Assembly (NCBI GenBank): GCA_017405465.1
Contig: JAFRAJ010000049.1
Span: forward strand, 1-64,000
Reading direction: 5' to 3'
Source: Oscillospiraceae bacterium
GTDB lineage: Bacteria; Bacillota; Clostridia; Oscillospirales; Ruminococcaceae
Length of the DNA: 64,000 nucleotides
Positions within the stretch are counted from its first letter, which is position 1. Every line of letters begins with the position of its first letter. This document shows positions 52,233-61,229 of this stretch, in pieces. The notes under the pieces are model-generated. The model saw only the letters and a program-made list of their open reading frames with translations, had not been told where the DNA came from and made no database searches. The position numbers were made by a program, and so were the translations under genes.

Positions 52233-53039
52233 TCATCCAACCATGCTGACCACAGATCCGTCATAGTGTTCCTCAATAAACTTTCTGACTTCTTCGCTGG
52301 TAAGAGCTTTGACAAGTGCCTGCACGAGCTCATCCTTCTCGTTCCCTTCTTTTACTACCAGAAGGTTAGCATATGTTTCAGCTGCTACCGAGTCGCTCGT
52401 TTCCTTGATAAGAGCGTCTTTTGCAGCACTGAGGCCAGCGTTTATCGCATAGTTTCCGTTGATGACTGCGAAATCGACGTCCTTGAGGTGAGCTGTAAGC
52501 TGAGCTGCTTCGATCTCAACGATCTCGATATTGTGAGGATTTTCTGTGATATCAAGTTTTGTTGCATTGACTCCGGCATTTGGATCAAGTTTGATCAGTC
52601 CGTTGTACTCAAGAAGGAGCAGTGCTCTGGCTTCGTTGCTGCTGTCATTGGGAACTGCTATCTGAGCGCCGTCGGGAATGGCATCAAGAGACTTGGTCTT
52701 TCCGGGATACAGTCCGAGAGGTTCATAATGTACCGAGCAGACCGATACCAGATGGGTTCCTCTCTCAGAGTTGAAGCTGCTGAGATACGGACCATGCTGG
52801 AAATAGTTGGCATCAAGGCTGCCGTCCTCCACCGAGGTATTGGGGATCACATAGTCATCAAACACTTTGATATCAAGTGTTATTCCTTCCTTGGCAAGAA
52901 TATCCTTGCACACTTCAAGGATCTCTGCGTGAGGAACAGGAGTAGCTCCTACTGTAATGACCTTTTCGTCTTTCTTTCCGCAGGAAACAAGAGTAAGCGC
53001 GAGTACTGCGATGAGTACGATTGTGAAAATCTTCTTCAT
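52233..53039 (-). CDS. metQ: Methionine-binding lipoprotein MetQ
   Basis: 268 residues of the NlpA family. The signal peptide ends in lipobox LVSC, with Cys20 lipidated. ITVGATPVPHAEILE opens the mature domain, and DANYFQHGPYL plus VAVPNDSSNEARAL-type segments (IAVPNDSSNEARALLLL) follow. It binds methionine outside the membrane for MetNI. It is the third gene of the metNIQ operon. Confidence 0.93.
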   Translation of the reverse strand: MKKIFTIVLIAVLALTLVSCGKKDEKVITVGATPVPHAEILEVCKDILAKEGITLDIKVFDDYVIPNTSVEDGSLDANYFQHGPYLSSFNSERGTHLVSVCSVHYEPLGLYPGKTKSLDAIPDGAQIAVPNDSSNEARALLLLEYNGLIKLDPNAGVNATKLDITENPHNIEIVEIEAAQLTAHLKDVDFAVINGNYAINAGLSAAKDALIKETSDSVAAETYANLLVVKEGNEKDELVQALVKALTSEEVRKFIEEHYDGSVVSMVG

Positions 53040-53070
53040 TTTTATTCTCCTTTTATAAGGCTTTACGCCT

Positions 53071-53742
53071 TCAATTATTGTTTTTGGTGTTTCTGTCTGC
53101 CTTTACTGAAAGCCGCGCACCGGCTTCCTGAATAATCTGGACCATTATGACCAGTATCACTATAAGCACGTACATTATGCCGGTCTCCCCGCGGTAATAG
53201 CCGTAGTTGATCACTATAGATCCAAGACCTCCTCCTCCGCACACACCTGCCATTGCTGAAAATCCGAGCACAGTTATCAGTGAAGATGCAGCTCCCGTGA
53301 TAAGTGAAGGAACAGCTTCCCGAAGGATCACTCTCGTAATGATCTGCATATTGGTAGCCCCCATGCTCTGTGCCGCTTCTATTACTCCGTGTCTTACTGA
53401 TGAAGCAGAAGCTTCCACGCTTCTTGCAACTATCGGAAATGAGGCTATGACCAGCGGAACTATAGTCGCTGAGGATCCTATAGATGTGCCCATAACGAAT
53501 CTTGTGAGCGGTATCGCAGCGACAAGAAGTATTACGAAAGGAACGGATCTCAGAAGATTCACTACAGTCCCGAAGAACCTGTTAAGACCTGGATTCGGTG
53601 CTATACCCTCCGGTCTGCTTACAGATAGGAATAATCCAAGAGGCAGTCCGATAATATAGGAGATCAGAGATGCTGAAACAGTCATATAGACCGTCTCCAG
53701 AAACCCTGTTGCTATCAGCCCCAAAAACTTGCTGTCAAACAT
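53071..53742 (-). CDS. metI: Methionine ABC transporter permease MetI
   Basis: 223 residues from the ATG at 53742, chosen for GGAGG six bases upstream. Five membrane segments, with the EAA loop HGVIEAAQSMGATNMQIITRVILREAVPSLITG, characteristic of MetI. It overlaps the end of metN by 8 bases. Confidence 0.92.
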   Translation of the reverse strand: MFDSKFLGLIATGFLETVYMTVSASLISYIIGLPLGLFLSVSRPEGIAPNPGLNRFFGTVVNLLRSVPFVILLVAAIPLTRFVMGTSIGSSATIVPLVIASFPIVARSVEASASSVRHGVIEAAQSMGATNMQIITRVILREAVPSLITGAASSLITVLGFSAMAGVCGGGGLGSIVINYGYYRGETGIMYVLIVILVIMVQIIQEAGARLSVKADRNTKNNN

Positions 53743-54751
53743 CTGTCTCCTCCGTGTAAGTAATATTCTCACTGTCGAGATAAGCCATCATTCTCTCTGC
53801 CGAACCGGTTCCAGAAGGAAGCTGGATTATAAGCTGACCAAACGTTTTTCCGTCTATCTGTTTGGTATCTGCCGCCACGATACTGACCGGTTCACCGCAG
53901 CTCAGCACCATATTCGCGACTATCGGCTTGTCTGTTGTCGTCCCGTCGAATACAAGTCTTAGCAGTCTCCCGTTCCCGTCAAACGGTTCCACACCACCGG
54001 AAGGAAGTATCAGTTTCTTAGCCGCATCAGTTCTCGGATTTCTGAATACATCACTGACATTTCCTGATTCCACGATATGGCTGTCTGCTATAATAGCCAC
54101 TCTCGAACATATCTTTTCGATCACTTTCATCTCATGAGTGATCATCACGATCGTCACTCCGAGTTCTCTGTTGATCTCCTGCAGCAGTTCAAGTATCTGG
54201 ATCGTAGTAGTGGGATCCAGCGCGGAGACAGCCTCATCACACAACAGCACTTCAGGATCGCTGGCAAGCGCTCTAGCTATGGCAACTCTCTGCTTCTGGC
54301 CGCCGGAGAGCTGCGACGGGAAAGCGCCGGCTCTTCCGGAAAGTCCTACTCTGTCGAGAAGTTCAGCAGCTCTTTTCTCTGCATCAAGCTTTGTATAACC
54401 GGATATCCTAAGCGGAAAACAGACATTGTCCAGCGCATTTACCTGTTCCAGCAGGTTGAAATCCTGAAAGATCATTCCGATCTTTCTTCTCGCCAGACGG
54501 AGATCTGCCTCATCCATTCCGGTGATCTCCTGCCCCGAGATAAAGACTCTGCCTGCAGTTGGACGCTCCAGAAGATTGATACACCGTACAAGGGTGCTTT
54601 TCCCTGCCCCGGACAGCCCTATGATCCCAAAGATCTCTCCCCTGTAGATATCAAGATTGACGTCCTCGAGAGCCTTTACTTCCGTTTCCTTTCCCTCGTC
54701 ATAGGTCTTTCCGAGGCCTTCGATATGAATGATCACATCATTTGCTGACAT
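53735..54751 (-). CDS. metN: Methionine ABC transporter ATPase MetN
   Basis: 338 residues from the ATG at 54751 with GGAGG five bases upstream. The ABC domain has Walker A GLSGAGKST, signature [15 protein letters not shown] and Walker B VLLCDEAVSALDP. The C-terminal NIL/ACT-like domain (about 260-335) senses methionine and inhibits transport when the pool is full. Transcription is controlled by a methionine T-box. Confidence 0.94.
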   Translation of the reverse strand: MSANDVIIHIEGLGKTYDEGKETEVKALEDVNLDIYRGEIFGIIGLSGAGKSTLVRCINLLERPTAGRVFISGQEITGMDEADLRLARRKIGMIFQDFNLLEQVNALDNVCFPLRISGYTKLDAEKRAAELLDRVGLSGRAGAFPSQLSGGQKQRVAIARALASDPEVLLCDEAVSALDPTTTIQILELLQEINRELGVTIVMITHEMKVIEKICSRVAIIADSHIVESGNVSDVFRNPRTDAAKKLILPSGGVEPFDGNGRLLRLVFDGTTTDKPIVANMVLSCGEPVSIVAADTKQIDGKTFGQLIIQLPSGTGSAERMMAYLDSENITYTEETDV

Positions 54752-54764
54752 CGTTTCCTCCAAC

Positions 54765-55032
54765 AAAAAAAGCTGCCGTCCATACAAGGACGACAGCATA
54801 ACACTTCGTGGTACCACCTTGATTCATCCCGGCTTCACAGGCGGGACCTTAGAGAGCGCCAACACGCTCCGGTGCTGTATCGGGCACTCCCGTCGCAGCT
54901 TAAACAGATTCGGCTGCGCAGCTCCGAGACCATGTTCGGCAAGACCACCGGCACTCCCTTTCACCTTACGGAGCTCTCTGAAGCCGCTGAATGATGCTTA
55001 CTCTTCTCTTCTCAGCTTTGAATATTCATTAC
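54765..55032 (-). ncRNA. T-box leader (methionine) of metNIQ
   Basis: The minus-strand leader shows the AGTA and AGAGAG elements of Stem I, a specifier ATG in GAACATGG (complement at 54931-54933), and the T-box core GGTGGTACCACG (complement near 54807-54818). It ends in terminator stem CTGTCGTCC/GGACGGCAG (54773-54796) and a T-run. Uncharged tRNA-Met pairing with the specifier and T-box favours antitermination. Confidence 0.92.
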
Positions 55033-55038
55033 TAGTGA

Positions 55039-55067
55039 ATTTTATTCTTTAGGACAAATCATGTCAA
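55039..55067 (-). promoter_or_regulatory. Promoter of the metNIQ T-box leader
   Basis: -35 TTGACA (55062-55067) and -10 TAAAAT (55039-55044) on the minus strand, 17-base spacer. Confidence 0.75.
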
Positions 55068-55103
55068 GACATTTTTCGCAATTATGTATAAAGCCTTTTT
55101 CAG

Positions 55104-55346
55104 TTATGCATCTCTTCCGATGTCGGCCACAGATTTGATCAGCTCGATATCATCAGCAGACACCTTCATATTGCAGCGAAGGCTCCTCCCTCCAGCATCT
55201 GTCACAGTTATATCTATTACGCTGCCTTCACCGATATATCCGCCCGAATTAAGTTCCTTGAAATAAGGCAGCAGTTTGGGATGAGCAGCAGTGAAATCTC
55301 CCCACATCTTCCTTATCTTCAGCAGAACCATAGGATTTATAGCCAT
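55104..55346 (-). CDS. Small conserved-looking protein of unknown function
   Basis: 80 residues starting MAINPMVLLKIRKMWGDF. A short amphipathic helical start is followed by a region with beta pattern (GEGSVIDITVTDAGGRSLRCNMKVS) and a final helix (DDIELIKSVADI). No membrane segment or metal motif is visible. The reading frame has sensible codon use and lies 24 bases downstream of the M29-like aminopeptidase gene on the same strand, so it is probably co-transcribed. No function is assigned. Confidence 0.6.
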   Translation of the reverse strand: MAINPMVLLKIRKMWGDFTAAHPKLLPYFKELNSGGYIGEGSVIDITVTDAGGRSLRCNMKVSADDIELIKSVADIGRDA

Positions 55347-55370
55347 TATATTACCTCAGTAAAACTCTTT

Positions 55371-56336
55371 TTATTCGACGATCTCGCCGTCTCTCATTAT
55401 ACAGACACCGTCTGCCCAGATCGTGGGATCATGCGTCACTATGTCAAAATGTCCCGGGGCGCTCTGTACCCCTCCAAGTGAGATGTTTCTTCCCATTCCG
55501 ATGTGGAAAGTGCCGTAGGTGGATTCGTCCTCGATATACGAAACGCCCCTGCATCTGGATAGTGCGTTAAGTCCAATGCCGAACTCACCGTTTACCCACA
55601 TCGTATCGCTCCCGAAACTCTCGATATATTTTACAAGTCTCCTGGCGTCCTCATGTGTGTCTGATGTTGAGAGCCTTCCGTTATGAAACTCTATATGTAT
55701 CGGTTCATTTACAAGACCTTCATATCCTAACGAACCGTCCAGTACAAGTATCCCTTCCGTAGCGTCCTCTACCGGAGCTACATATACCTCAAAACTCGCG
55801 CTGGCCACATCTCCTCTGCGTGTGGCGCTTCCGTTGTAATATCCACCTTTGCGGCCCTTCTTATAAAATGTAAGATCAGTTCCCAGTGCGGTCTCAACAT
55901 GGAGACGTTCCGCTTTGTTGATCTTAGGAAGGATCTTTTTTGCCATCCTCGCAGTCCATCTGCAGTCCATGGCAATAAACTCATTTTCCAGAAGCGAAGT
56001 TCCATTGCTGCATGAAAGCGGCAGTGAAAGGAATCTTGCACCTGCTTTGGTAGCCTTGCTTACTTCTGGAGTAGTAATGAATGAATAATCAGTGGCGCCA
56101 ATTATGACATTAGCCCTGCAGAGCTGTTCCTCCATCTCATGGATAACATCCCCGCTTTGCACGGCATCAGCCGGTAACACGACGACCTTAAGTACAGAAT
56201 CACTGGCACGTGCCCATTCTTCTACTGCTTCTGCCTCCCTTAGATGTGTCTCGTCTGTAATAAAAAGCACAAGCTCATCTCTTGATACTTCGAGCCAGCG
56301 GTTCATTATGATTGATACGCCGGTCTGAATCCTCAT
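55371..56336 (-). CDS. M29-like (aminopeptidase T-type) metallopeptidase
   Basis: 321 residues from the ATG at 56336. The later two thirds show the thermophilic aminopeptidase/M29 layout: ALGTDLTFYKKGR, a GEV-like AP-E segment (YVAPVEDATEGILVLDGSL), GEFGIGLN, EDESTYGTFHIGMGRN and HFDIVTHDPTIWADG. The Glu, His and Asp residues in these blocks are the expected metal ligands. It is likely a cytosolic aminopeptidase of broad specificity. It is shorter than classical M29 enzymes (about 410 residues), mainly at the N-terminus, as in a common clostridial subgroup. Confidence 0.78.
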   Translation of the reverse strand: MRIQTGVSIIMNRWLEVSRDELVLFITDETHLREAEAVEEWARASDSVLKVVVLPADAVQSGDVIHEMEEQLCRANVIIGATDYSFITTPEVSKATKAGARFLSLPLSCSNGTSLLENEFIAMDCRWTARMAKKILPKINKAERLHVETALGTDLTFYKKGRKGGYYNGSATRRGDVASASFEVYVAPVEDATEGILVLDGSLGYEGLVNEPIHIEFHNGRLSTSDTHEDARRLVKYIESFGSDTMWVNGEFGIGLNALSRCRGVSYIEDESTYGTFHIGMGRNISLGGVQSAPGHFDIVTHDPTIWADGVCIMRDGEIVE

Positions 56337-56473
56337 GGCAAAGGTCCCCTCTCTTTTTTTGCAGGTCAATTATACCTCATACTTTTCAGCTTATCCAATG
56401 GACTGAAATCAATCCGACTTTCTTGGAAAGATCTTATACGATTGGTACAAGCCTTGTTTCAGCGCACTAAAGT

Positions 56474-56502
56474 ATTGTTTTAATAAATACACAGTGATAG
56501 AA
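56474..56502 (+). promoter_or_regulatory. Predicted promoter of the DUF969/DUF979/pcp unit
   Basis: -35 TTGTTT (56474-56479), -10 TAGAAT (56497-56502), 17-base spacer, about 65 bases before the first gene. A short ACAGGTG/CACACCTGT inverted repeat lies between promoter and start codon. Confidence 0.5.
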
Positions 56503-56566
56503 TGTTAATAATTTAAACAGGTGAAGTATATTTCATAAATACACACCTGTCCCGGAGGCTCACACA

Positions 56567-57085
56567 GTGACGGAAGATAAGGAAAAACGATCCGGAAAGC
56601 TATACACAAAAGAACTGATCAGATATGATTTCGATCATCCGATAAGGCTGGTCGCGTTCCGTACCGGAGGCCTTGATTCTCTTTTTTATGCTGTGATGCT
56701 GAGCATCTGTGTTTCAGCTATGCTTCTGATCCTCAGTCTCAGGGGCGGTAAGCTTCACTTTGAATTTACCTTAGGGAGAACCTTACTCTCGTTCCCGTTC
56801 TCGATCTTCGCAGTGATCTTTTATCAGCTTCTCCGGGAACTAAGAGTATATCCTCCCAAACTGCTGAAACAGAATATTTGGACTATTGATGAGCTCATGG
56901 CTCTCACGAAAAAGGACAGAAAGGAAACCGAACAGATCATCACCCGTGTTCTCGAAGCATGCTTCACCGTCAGCGCCGAATGCATACTCAGCGGAGATCC
57001 TGCGTTTCCTGAAAAAAACGGTGCATCTGAAGCACCTGCAGAGGAACCTTCTCATGAAGAAAGTTTCTCGAAGTTTGACGACTGA
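56567..57085 (+). CDS. Two-helix membrane protein of unknown function
   Basis: 172 residues with a GTG start, supported by GGAGG eight bases upstream. A charged N-terminus is followed by two membrane segments (about 40-60 and 70-90). A cytoplasmic part (RELRVYPPKLLKQNIWTIDELMALTKKDRKETEQIITRVLEACF) and a negatively charged tail complete it. No family is recognised. It lies 69 bases upstream of the DUF969 gene and behind the only visible promoter, so it may be part of the same operon. An accessory role for the transporter is a guess. Confidence 0.65.
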   Translation: MTEDKEKRSGKLYTKELIRYDFDHPIRLVAFRTGGLDSLFYAVMLSICVSAMLLILSLRGGKLHFEFTLGRTLLSFPFSIFAVIFYQLLRELRVYPPKLLKQNIWTIDELMALTKKDRKETEQIITRVLEACFTVSAECILSGDPAFPEKNGASEAPAEEPSHEESFSKFDD

Positions 57086-57154
57086 TGCCCGACGCTAAAG
57101 GTACAGTGTCGGAGATCAATATAAATCATCAGTAATAAGAAAAGGAGAAAGAGA

Positions 57155-57841
57155 ATGGAAATCGTAAAACTAATTGGCGTCGTGATCGTCGTCATTGGCT
57201 TCGCACTGAAGTTTGACACGATCGCAACCGTTGTCCTTGCCGGACTTGTAACCGGCCTGGTCGCCGGCATGACTCCATTGGAGATTCTCAACACATTGGG
57301 CACTACCTTTGTGAGCGGCAGAAGTTCTACCCTCTTCGTCCTTACGCTCCCCGTAATCGGTATCTGCGAGCGCTATGGACTTAAAGAGAAGGCTATAGAC
57401 TTCATCCGCAGTATCAAGAATGCCTCTACAGGCGGCGTCATCCTGATCTATCAGGCGATCCGTACACTGTCTGCTGCATTCTCTCTCCGTCTTGGCGGAC
57501 ACGCACAGTTCGTACGTCCTGTCGTTGTTCCTATGGCAGAAGGTGCTGCCATCTCCAAGTACGGTGAACTTTCCGATGCCATGTCCGACGAGATCCGCGG
57601 TGCATCCGCAGGCGCTGAGAACTATGGTAACTTCTTTGCGCAGAACTGCTTCATGGGTTCTTCCGGAACTCTGCTGATCGTCAACACCCTCGTTGAACAG
57701 GGACATGACGTCACAGTAGCGCAGATTGCAAAATGGTCTGTTCCGATCGCTGTTATCTCTGTCCTCGCCGGTGCAGTTCGCTGCCTGCTGATCGACAAGA
57801 AACTTGCGAAAATGGCCGATGCAGAAAGGAGTGATAAATAA
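57155..57841 (+). CDS. DUF969 membrane protein, probable 5-oxoproline transporter subunit
   Basis: 228 residues, about six membrane segments. It starts VKLIGVVIVVIGFALKFDTIATVVLAGLVTG and contains RLGGHAQFVRPVVVPMAEGAA and GAENYGNFFAQNCFMGSSGTLL, the conserved DUF969 blocks. DUF969 and DUF979 genes often occur together with pyroglutamyl-peptidase, as here, which suggests a two-part permease for pyroglutamate or pyroglutamyl peptides. The stop overlaps the start of the DUF979 gene by one base. Confidence 0.85.
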   Translation: MEIVKLIGVVIVVIGFALKFDTIATVVLAGLVTGLVAGMTPLEILNTLGTTFVSGRSSTLFVLTLPVIGICERYGLKEKAIDFIRSIKNASTGGVILIYQAIRTLSAAFSLRLGGHAQFVRPVVVPMAEGAAISKYGELSDAMSDEIRGASAGAENYGNFFAQNCFMGSSGTLLIVNTLVEQGHDVTVAQIAKWSVPIAVISVLAGAVRCLLIDKKLAKMADAERSDK

Positions 57842-58782
57842 TGGCACCTGCTGCAATAATTTCTGAAGTCTTCTATGTGATCATTGGTATCATCTTCATT
57901 CTTGTCGGCGTTAAAGCCCTCAAGGACCCCAATGCTCAGAAGAAAGGCACAACAGTTGCCTTCTGGTTCATCCTTGCCTTCACATTCATTTGCGGTTACT
58001 GGCTTCCCAAATGGCTGACCGGTCTCGCAATAGTCGCCATGGCTGTCATTACAGGAATCAAAGGCGTTGTACAGAGCGCCAGTGATGTTCCGGATCCCAA
58101 GGTAGTCCGTGAGCGCGCAGACGCTATCGGATACAAGATCTTCATCCCCAGCCTGGTACTTGCTCTCGGCGCAGTTCTTCTCACCACACTCGGTGCTAAG
58201 ATCCCCGCCATGAACTGGATGAACGGCAACAACTCCATCTGTGTATCCGCAGTATTCGGTATGATCGCAGTGCTGGCTTTGACAAAAGCCGCTCCCAAAT
58301 ATGCCGTAACAGATGGTACACGTCTTATGGATAACGTTGGACCGACCGGTATCCTTCCTCAGCTTCTTACAGCTCTCGGCTCACTGTTCACCGCCGCAGG
58401 CGTTGGCCAGGTTATCGCGGGTGGCGTAGCTAAGGTAGTCCCGGAAGGAAACAAACTGATTGCCTGTGCGATCTACTGCATCGCCATGGCAGTATTCACC
58501 ATCATCATGGGCAATGGTTTCGCAGCCTTCTCCGTCATCACAGTCGGTATCGGCATCCCGTTCCTTATCGCACAGGGCGCCAATCCCGTCGTTGTCGGTG
58601 CACTCGGCCTCACAGCCGGTTACTGCGGAACTCTCTGCACACCGATGGCTGCAAACTTCAACATCATGCCTGCTGCTCTTCTTGAAGTCAAGAACAAATA
58701 CTCGATCATCAAGAGCCAGGTGCCGGTTGCTATTTGCCTGCTTTGCATACACATTGTTCTGATGTATGTATTTGCGTTCTAA
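57841..58782 (+). CDS. DUF979 membrane protein, partner of DUF969
   Basis: 313 residues, about 9-10 membrane segments. Typical DUF979 features are ALKDPNAQKKGTTVAFWF near the start, the GNGFAAFSVITVGIGIPFLIAQGANP block and GYCGTLCTPMAANFN. It is translationally coupled with the DUF969 gene and followed by pcp. It probably forms the second half of the transporter. The transported compound is inferred from gene order only. Confidence 0.85.
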   Translation: MAPAAIISEVFYVIIGIIFILVGVKALKDPNAQKKGTTVAFWFILAFTFICGYWLPKWLTGLAIVAMAVITGIKGVVQSASDVPDPKVVRERADAIGYKIFIPSLVLALGAVLLTTLGAKIPAMNWMNGNNSICVSAVFGMIAVLALTKAAPKYAVTDGTRLMDNVGPTGILPQLLTALGSLFTAAGVGQVIAGGVAKVVPEGNKLIACAIYCIAMAVFTIIMGNGFAAFSVITVGIGIPFLIAQGANPVVVGALGLTAGYCGTLCTPMAANFNIMPAALLEVKNKYSIIKSQVPVAICLLCIHIVLMYVFAF

Positions 58783-58796
58783 TTCTAAGAACTAAT

Positions 58797-58820
58797 CCGC
58801 GCGCGGGATGCCGCGCGCGG
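58797..58820 (+). repeat. Intercistronic GC hairpin before pcp
   Basis: A perfect 8-bp stem (CCGCGCGC with GCGCGCGG) and 8-nt loop in the 56-base gap between the DUF979 gene and pcp. No T-run follows; the pcp ribosome site (AAGGAG) comes next. Confidence 0.6.
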
Positions 58821-58838
58821 ATACTTTAAGGAGATCCT

Positions 58839-59447
58839 ATGAAAGTATTACTTACTGCTTTTAACCCCTTCGGCGGAGAATCTGTCAACCCTGCACAGGA
58901 GGCAGTCGAAGCCGTTGCTGATACAGTCGCCGGAGCTGAAGTTGTAAAGCTTGTCGTTCCTACAGTATTCAAAAAATCTATTGAGACTGTCCACGAAGCC
59001 ATGAAGAGGGAGAAACCCGACGTGACTTTCTGTATCGGACAGGCAGGCGGACGCATCGGTCTGACTCCCGAACGCGTCGCCATAAATCTCGACGACGCTC
59101 GTATCGAGGACAACGAGGGCAATCAGCCTGTAGATTCACCCATCTTTGAAGACGGGAAGAATGCTTATTTCACATCTCTGCCGGTTAAGGCAATGGTTCA
59201 GAAGATCAAGGACGCCGGTGTACCTTCCAGCATTTCTTATACCGCAGGTACATTTGTCTGCAACCATCTTATGTATGGAGTCCTCTACTATATCGAAAAA
59301 GAATTCCCCGGAATGAAGGGTGGATTTATGCATGTTCCATATCTGCATGAGCAGGCTGTGAACCGCGCGAATACTCCTTCCCTCTCAAAGGATGATATCG
59401 TAAAAGGTATCGAGGCAGCGATCGCTGCTATCGTAGAAAACGCCTGA
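58839..59447 (+). CDS. pcp: Pyroglutamyl-peptidase I (pyrrolidone-carboxylate peptidase)
   Basis: 202 residues, normal for the C15 family. The catalytic residues are Glu78 (LTPERVAIN), Cys141 ([11 protein letters not shown]) and His165 (GFMHVPYL). It removes N-terminal pyroglutamate from peptides in the cytosol. With the DUF969/DUF979 pair it makes a uptake-and-hydrolysis unit for pyroglutamyl peptides. Confidence 0.95.
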   Translation: MKVLLTAFNPFGGESVNPAQEAVEAVADTVAGAEVVKLVVPTVFKKSIETVHEAMKREKPDVTFCIGQAGGRIGLTPERVAINLDDARIEDNEGNQPVDSPIFEDGKNAYFTSLPVKAMVQKIKDAGVPSSISYTAGTFVCNHLMYGVLYYIEKEFPGMKGGFMHVPYLHEQAVNRANTPSLSKDDIVKGIEAAIAAIVENA

Positions 59448-59484
59448 TACTCCTCCTCGAGTTTATTCTCTGGAGAAAAAGATT

Positions 59485-59513
59485 ACCGGACATGTTTGTT
59501 CAACATGTCCGGT
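59485..59513. terminator. Bidirectional terminator between pcp and the pseudokinase
   Basis: A perfect 12-bp stem (ACCGGACATGTT with AACATGTCCGGT) and 5-nt loop between convergent genes, with TTTTGTTATTTATTT on the plus side. Confidence 0.8.
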
Positions 59514-59532
59514 TTTGTTATTTATTTATGTC

Positions 59533-61170
59533 TCAGCCGCTTTCCTCTTCCGATGCGACATCTGCCGGGACCTCTTCCACAGTAGAATGCATATACGGAT
59601 CTGTAGGATCCGGCTGTGCATAAACGTACAGGATATCTGAAAGCTTGATTATCTGTTCCGGTTCCATGCTCTGTTCATATACGATGCCTGGAAACCCGTT
59701 CTCAGTCTCTCTGAAAATAACAGTGTAATTGATACCGTATTGTCTCAGTACGTGTTCCGCGTTCGGTACGTATAGGCCTGAAAGATCCGGGACCACAGCA
59801 GTGGTATCTTTTGTTTTATTGACAAACAGAGTAATGGTCCTGTTTTCAGGGCTCACCATCGTTCCCGGCTGCGGATCCTGATTCACTATCGTTTCCGTTT
59901 CCATTCCTTCCATATAGGTGCTTATAAGCAGAAAGTCAAACGATATCCTGTCTAGTTCCGCATCTTGGACTTTCATGAATCTATAATCAGGAACTTCTAC
60001 CATCATGTAAGCCGGGCCGTCATCAGGTTCCTGCTGTTTTTTCTTTTCACGTTCCCTTTCCGCAAACACATTGCTTATAACAAATACTGCAATCATTACA
60101 GCCAGAAGGCTGGCTGAGATCAGCGCCAGATATCTCCACCTGTTCTTTATTTTCTTCTCTTCTTCTGCAGCTTCTGCCTGCTCTTGTTCACTGTAATAAA
60201 GATCTGTAAGGAAAGTAGGCACTTCCTCCGATGTTATTCCCTTGACAGCATCTCTGAACCCGTTTACCGAAGATGTTCTGTTTTCTCTGTTAACCAGCAT
60301 CGCATTCCAGACGGCGTCAGATACATTGTCTGGAACATTGAAATCTACTTCTCCCATAGGAGTAAGCGTATCGAAGTTTTTCCTTTGTATCCCGTCCTGA
60401 GGTATGGTACCTATCACACATCTGTAAAAAACAGCTGCGATACTGTACACATCACTGCCGCTGTCAGCCTTTTCCCCTGATTCATATTCCGGAGAACAGA
60501 AACCTACCGCTTTTTGTGAAACTGGTCTGTCCCCGACACAGAATTCCTCGATGCGCACATCGCCGTTAGAATTGATGAGTATAGTATCTGGAGAGATGTT
60601 TCCATGGAACAGTCCGAGTGAATGTACCCTGTCCAGAGCGTCTATTACCGGGTCCATCACAATCTCGGTCTGTGCTACCGACAGCGTTCCGCCACTTCTT
60701 CTCAGTAGCTCTCTGAGCGTCATACCTGAGAACTTCGCAATAACGGCATATGCTGTACCGTTCTGCTGGATCACTTCTCGTACACGAGGTATCGCACAGT
60801 CCTCAGGAAGATCTTTCATGCGGGTATAGTTTGAAATGAATCGGTTCAGACCGCTTCTGTACCTTTTCTCTGCTCCTTCTATAGCCTGCATGGCCATTTC
60901 ACCAGACTGCCTGTCAATTCCTCCTGCAGGAAGATACTCTCTTACTATACATGTGCTGTACTGCTGTACATCGAACGCAATATAATCGACACATTGTGTA
61001 TATATACTCTCAGCTCTTCCGGTGAGGTATCTTCCTTTTCCTATTCTTGAGCCTATCGGAAGCAGTCCATCCGGATTCTTCTGTGTGCCATCATAACCGC
61101 ATGTCGGACAAGCCGTTGCCTCAGCAGGCACCGGACTCATACAGCACATACAAAGCTTTCTGTCAGACAT
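59533..61170 (-). CDS. Zinc-ribbon, pseudokinase, transmembrane, PASTA protein
   Basis: 545 residues. An N-terminal zinc ribbon (C7/C10, C21/C24) precedes a Ser/Thr kinase fold (about 40-310), a membrane helix (347-369) and two extracellular PASTA-like repeats (about 391-455 and 462-530). The layout is like PrkC/PknB, but the key residues are gone: the beta-3 Lys is Arg77, HRD is HGN (Asn191) and DFG is EEF (Glu209). It is probably a pseudokinase that senses wall fragments and signals by binding. It lies apart from the usual stp-rsgA context of PrkC, so a true PrkC may exist elsewhere. Confidence 0.85.
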   Translation of the reverse strand: MSDRKLCMCCMSPVPAEATACPTCGYDGTQKNPDGLLPIGSRIGKGRYLTGRAESIYTQCVDYIAFDVQQYSTCIVREYLPAGGIDRQSGEMAMQAIEGAEKRYRSGLNRFISNYTRMKDLPEDCAIPRVREVIQQNGTAYAVIAKFSGMTLRELLRRSGGTLSVAQTEIVMDPVIDALDRVHSLGLFHGNISPDTILINSNGDVRIEEFCVGDRPVSQKAVGFCSPEYESGEKADSGSDVYSIAAVFYRCVIGTIPQDGIQRKNFDTLTPMGEVDFNVPDNVSDAVWNAMLVNRENRTSSVNGFRDAVKGITSEEVPTFLTDLYYSEQEQAEAAEEEKKIKNRWRYLALISASLLAVMIAVFVISNVFAEREREKKKQQEPDDGPAYMMVEVPDYRFMKVQDAELDRISFDFLLISTYMEGMETETIVNQDPQPGTMVSPENRTITLFVNKTKDTTAVVPDLSGLYVPNAEHVLRQYGINYTVIFRETENGFPGIVYEQSMEPEQIIKLSDILYVYAQPDPTDPYMHSTVEEVPADVASEEESG

Positions 61171-61183
61171 GCGATAGTTCCCC

Positions 61184-61209
61184 TAAAAAACAGCGGCGCA
61201 TAGCGCCGC
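61184..61209 (-). terminator. Terminator of yebC
   Basis: A perfect 7-bp stem (GCGGCGC with GCGCCGC), 3-nt loop, then TGTTTTTT on the minus strand, 20 bases after the yebC stop and just before the pseudokinase start. Confidence 0.85.
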
Positions 61210-61229
61210 GTTTTATTTTATACAGCCGT

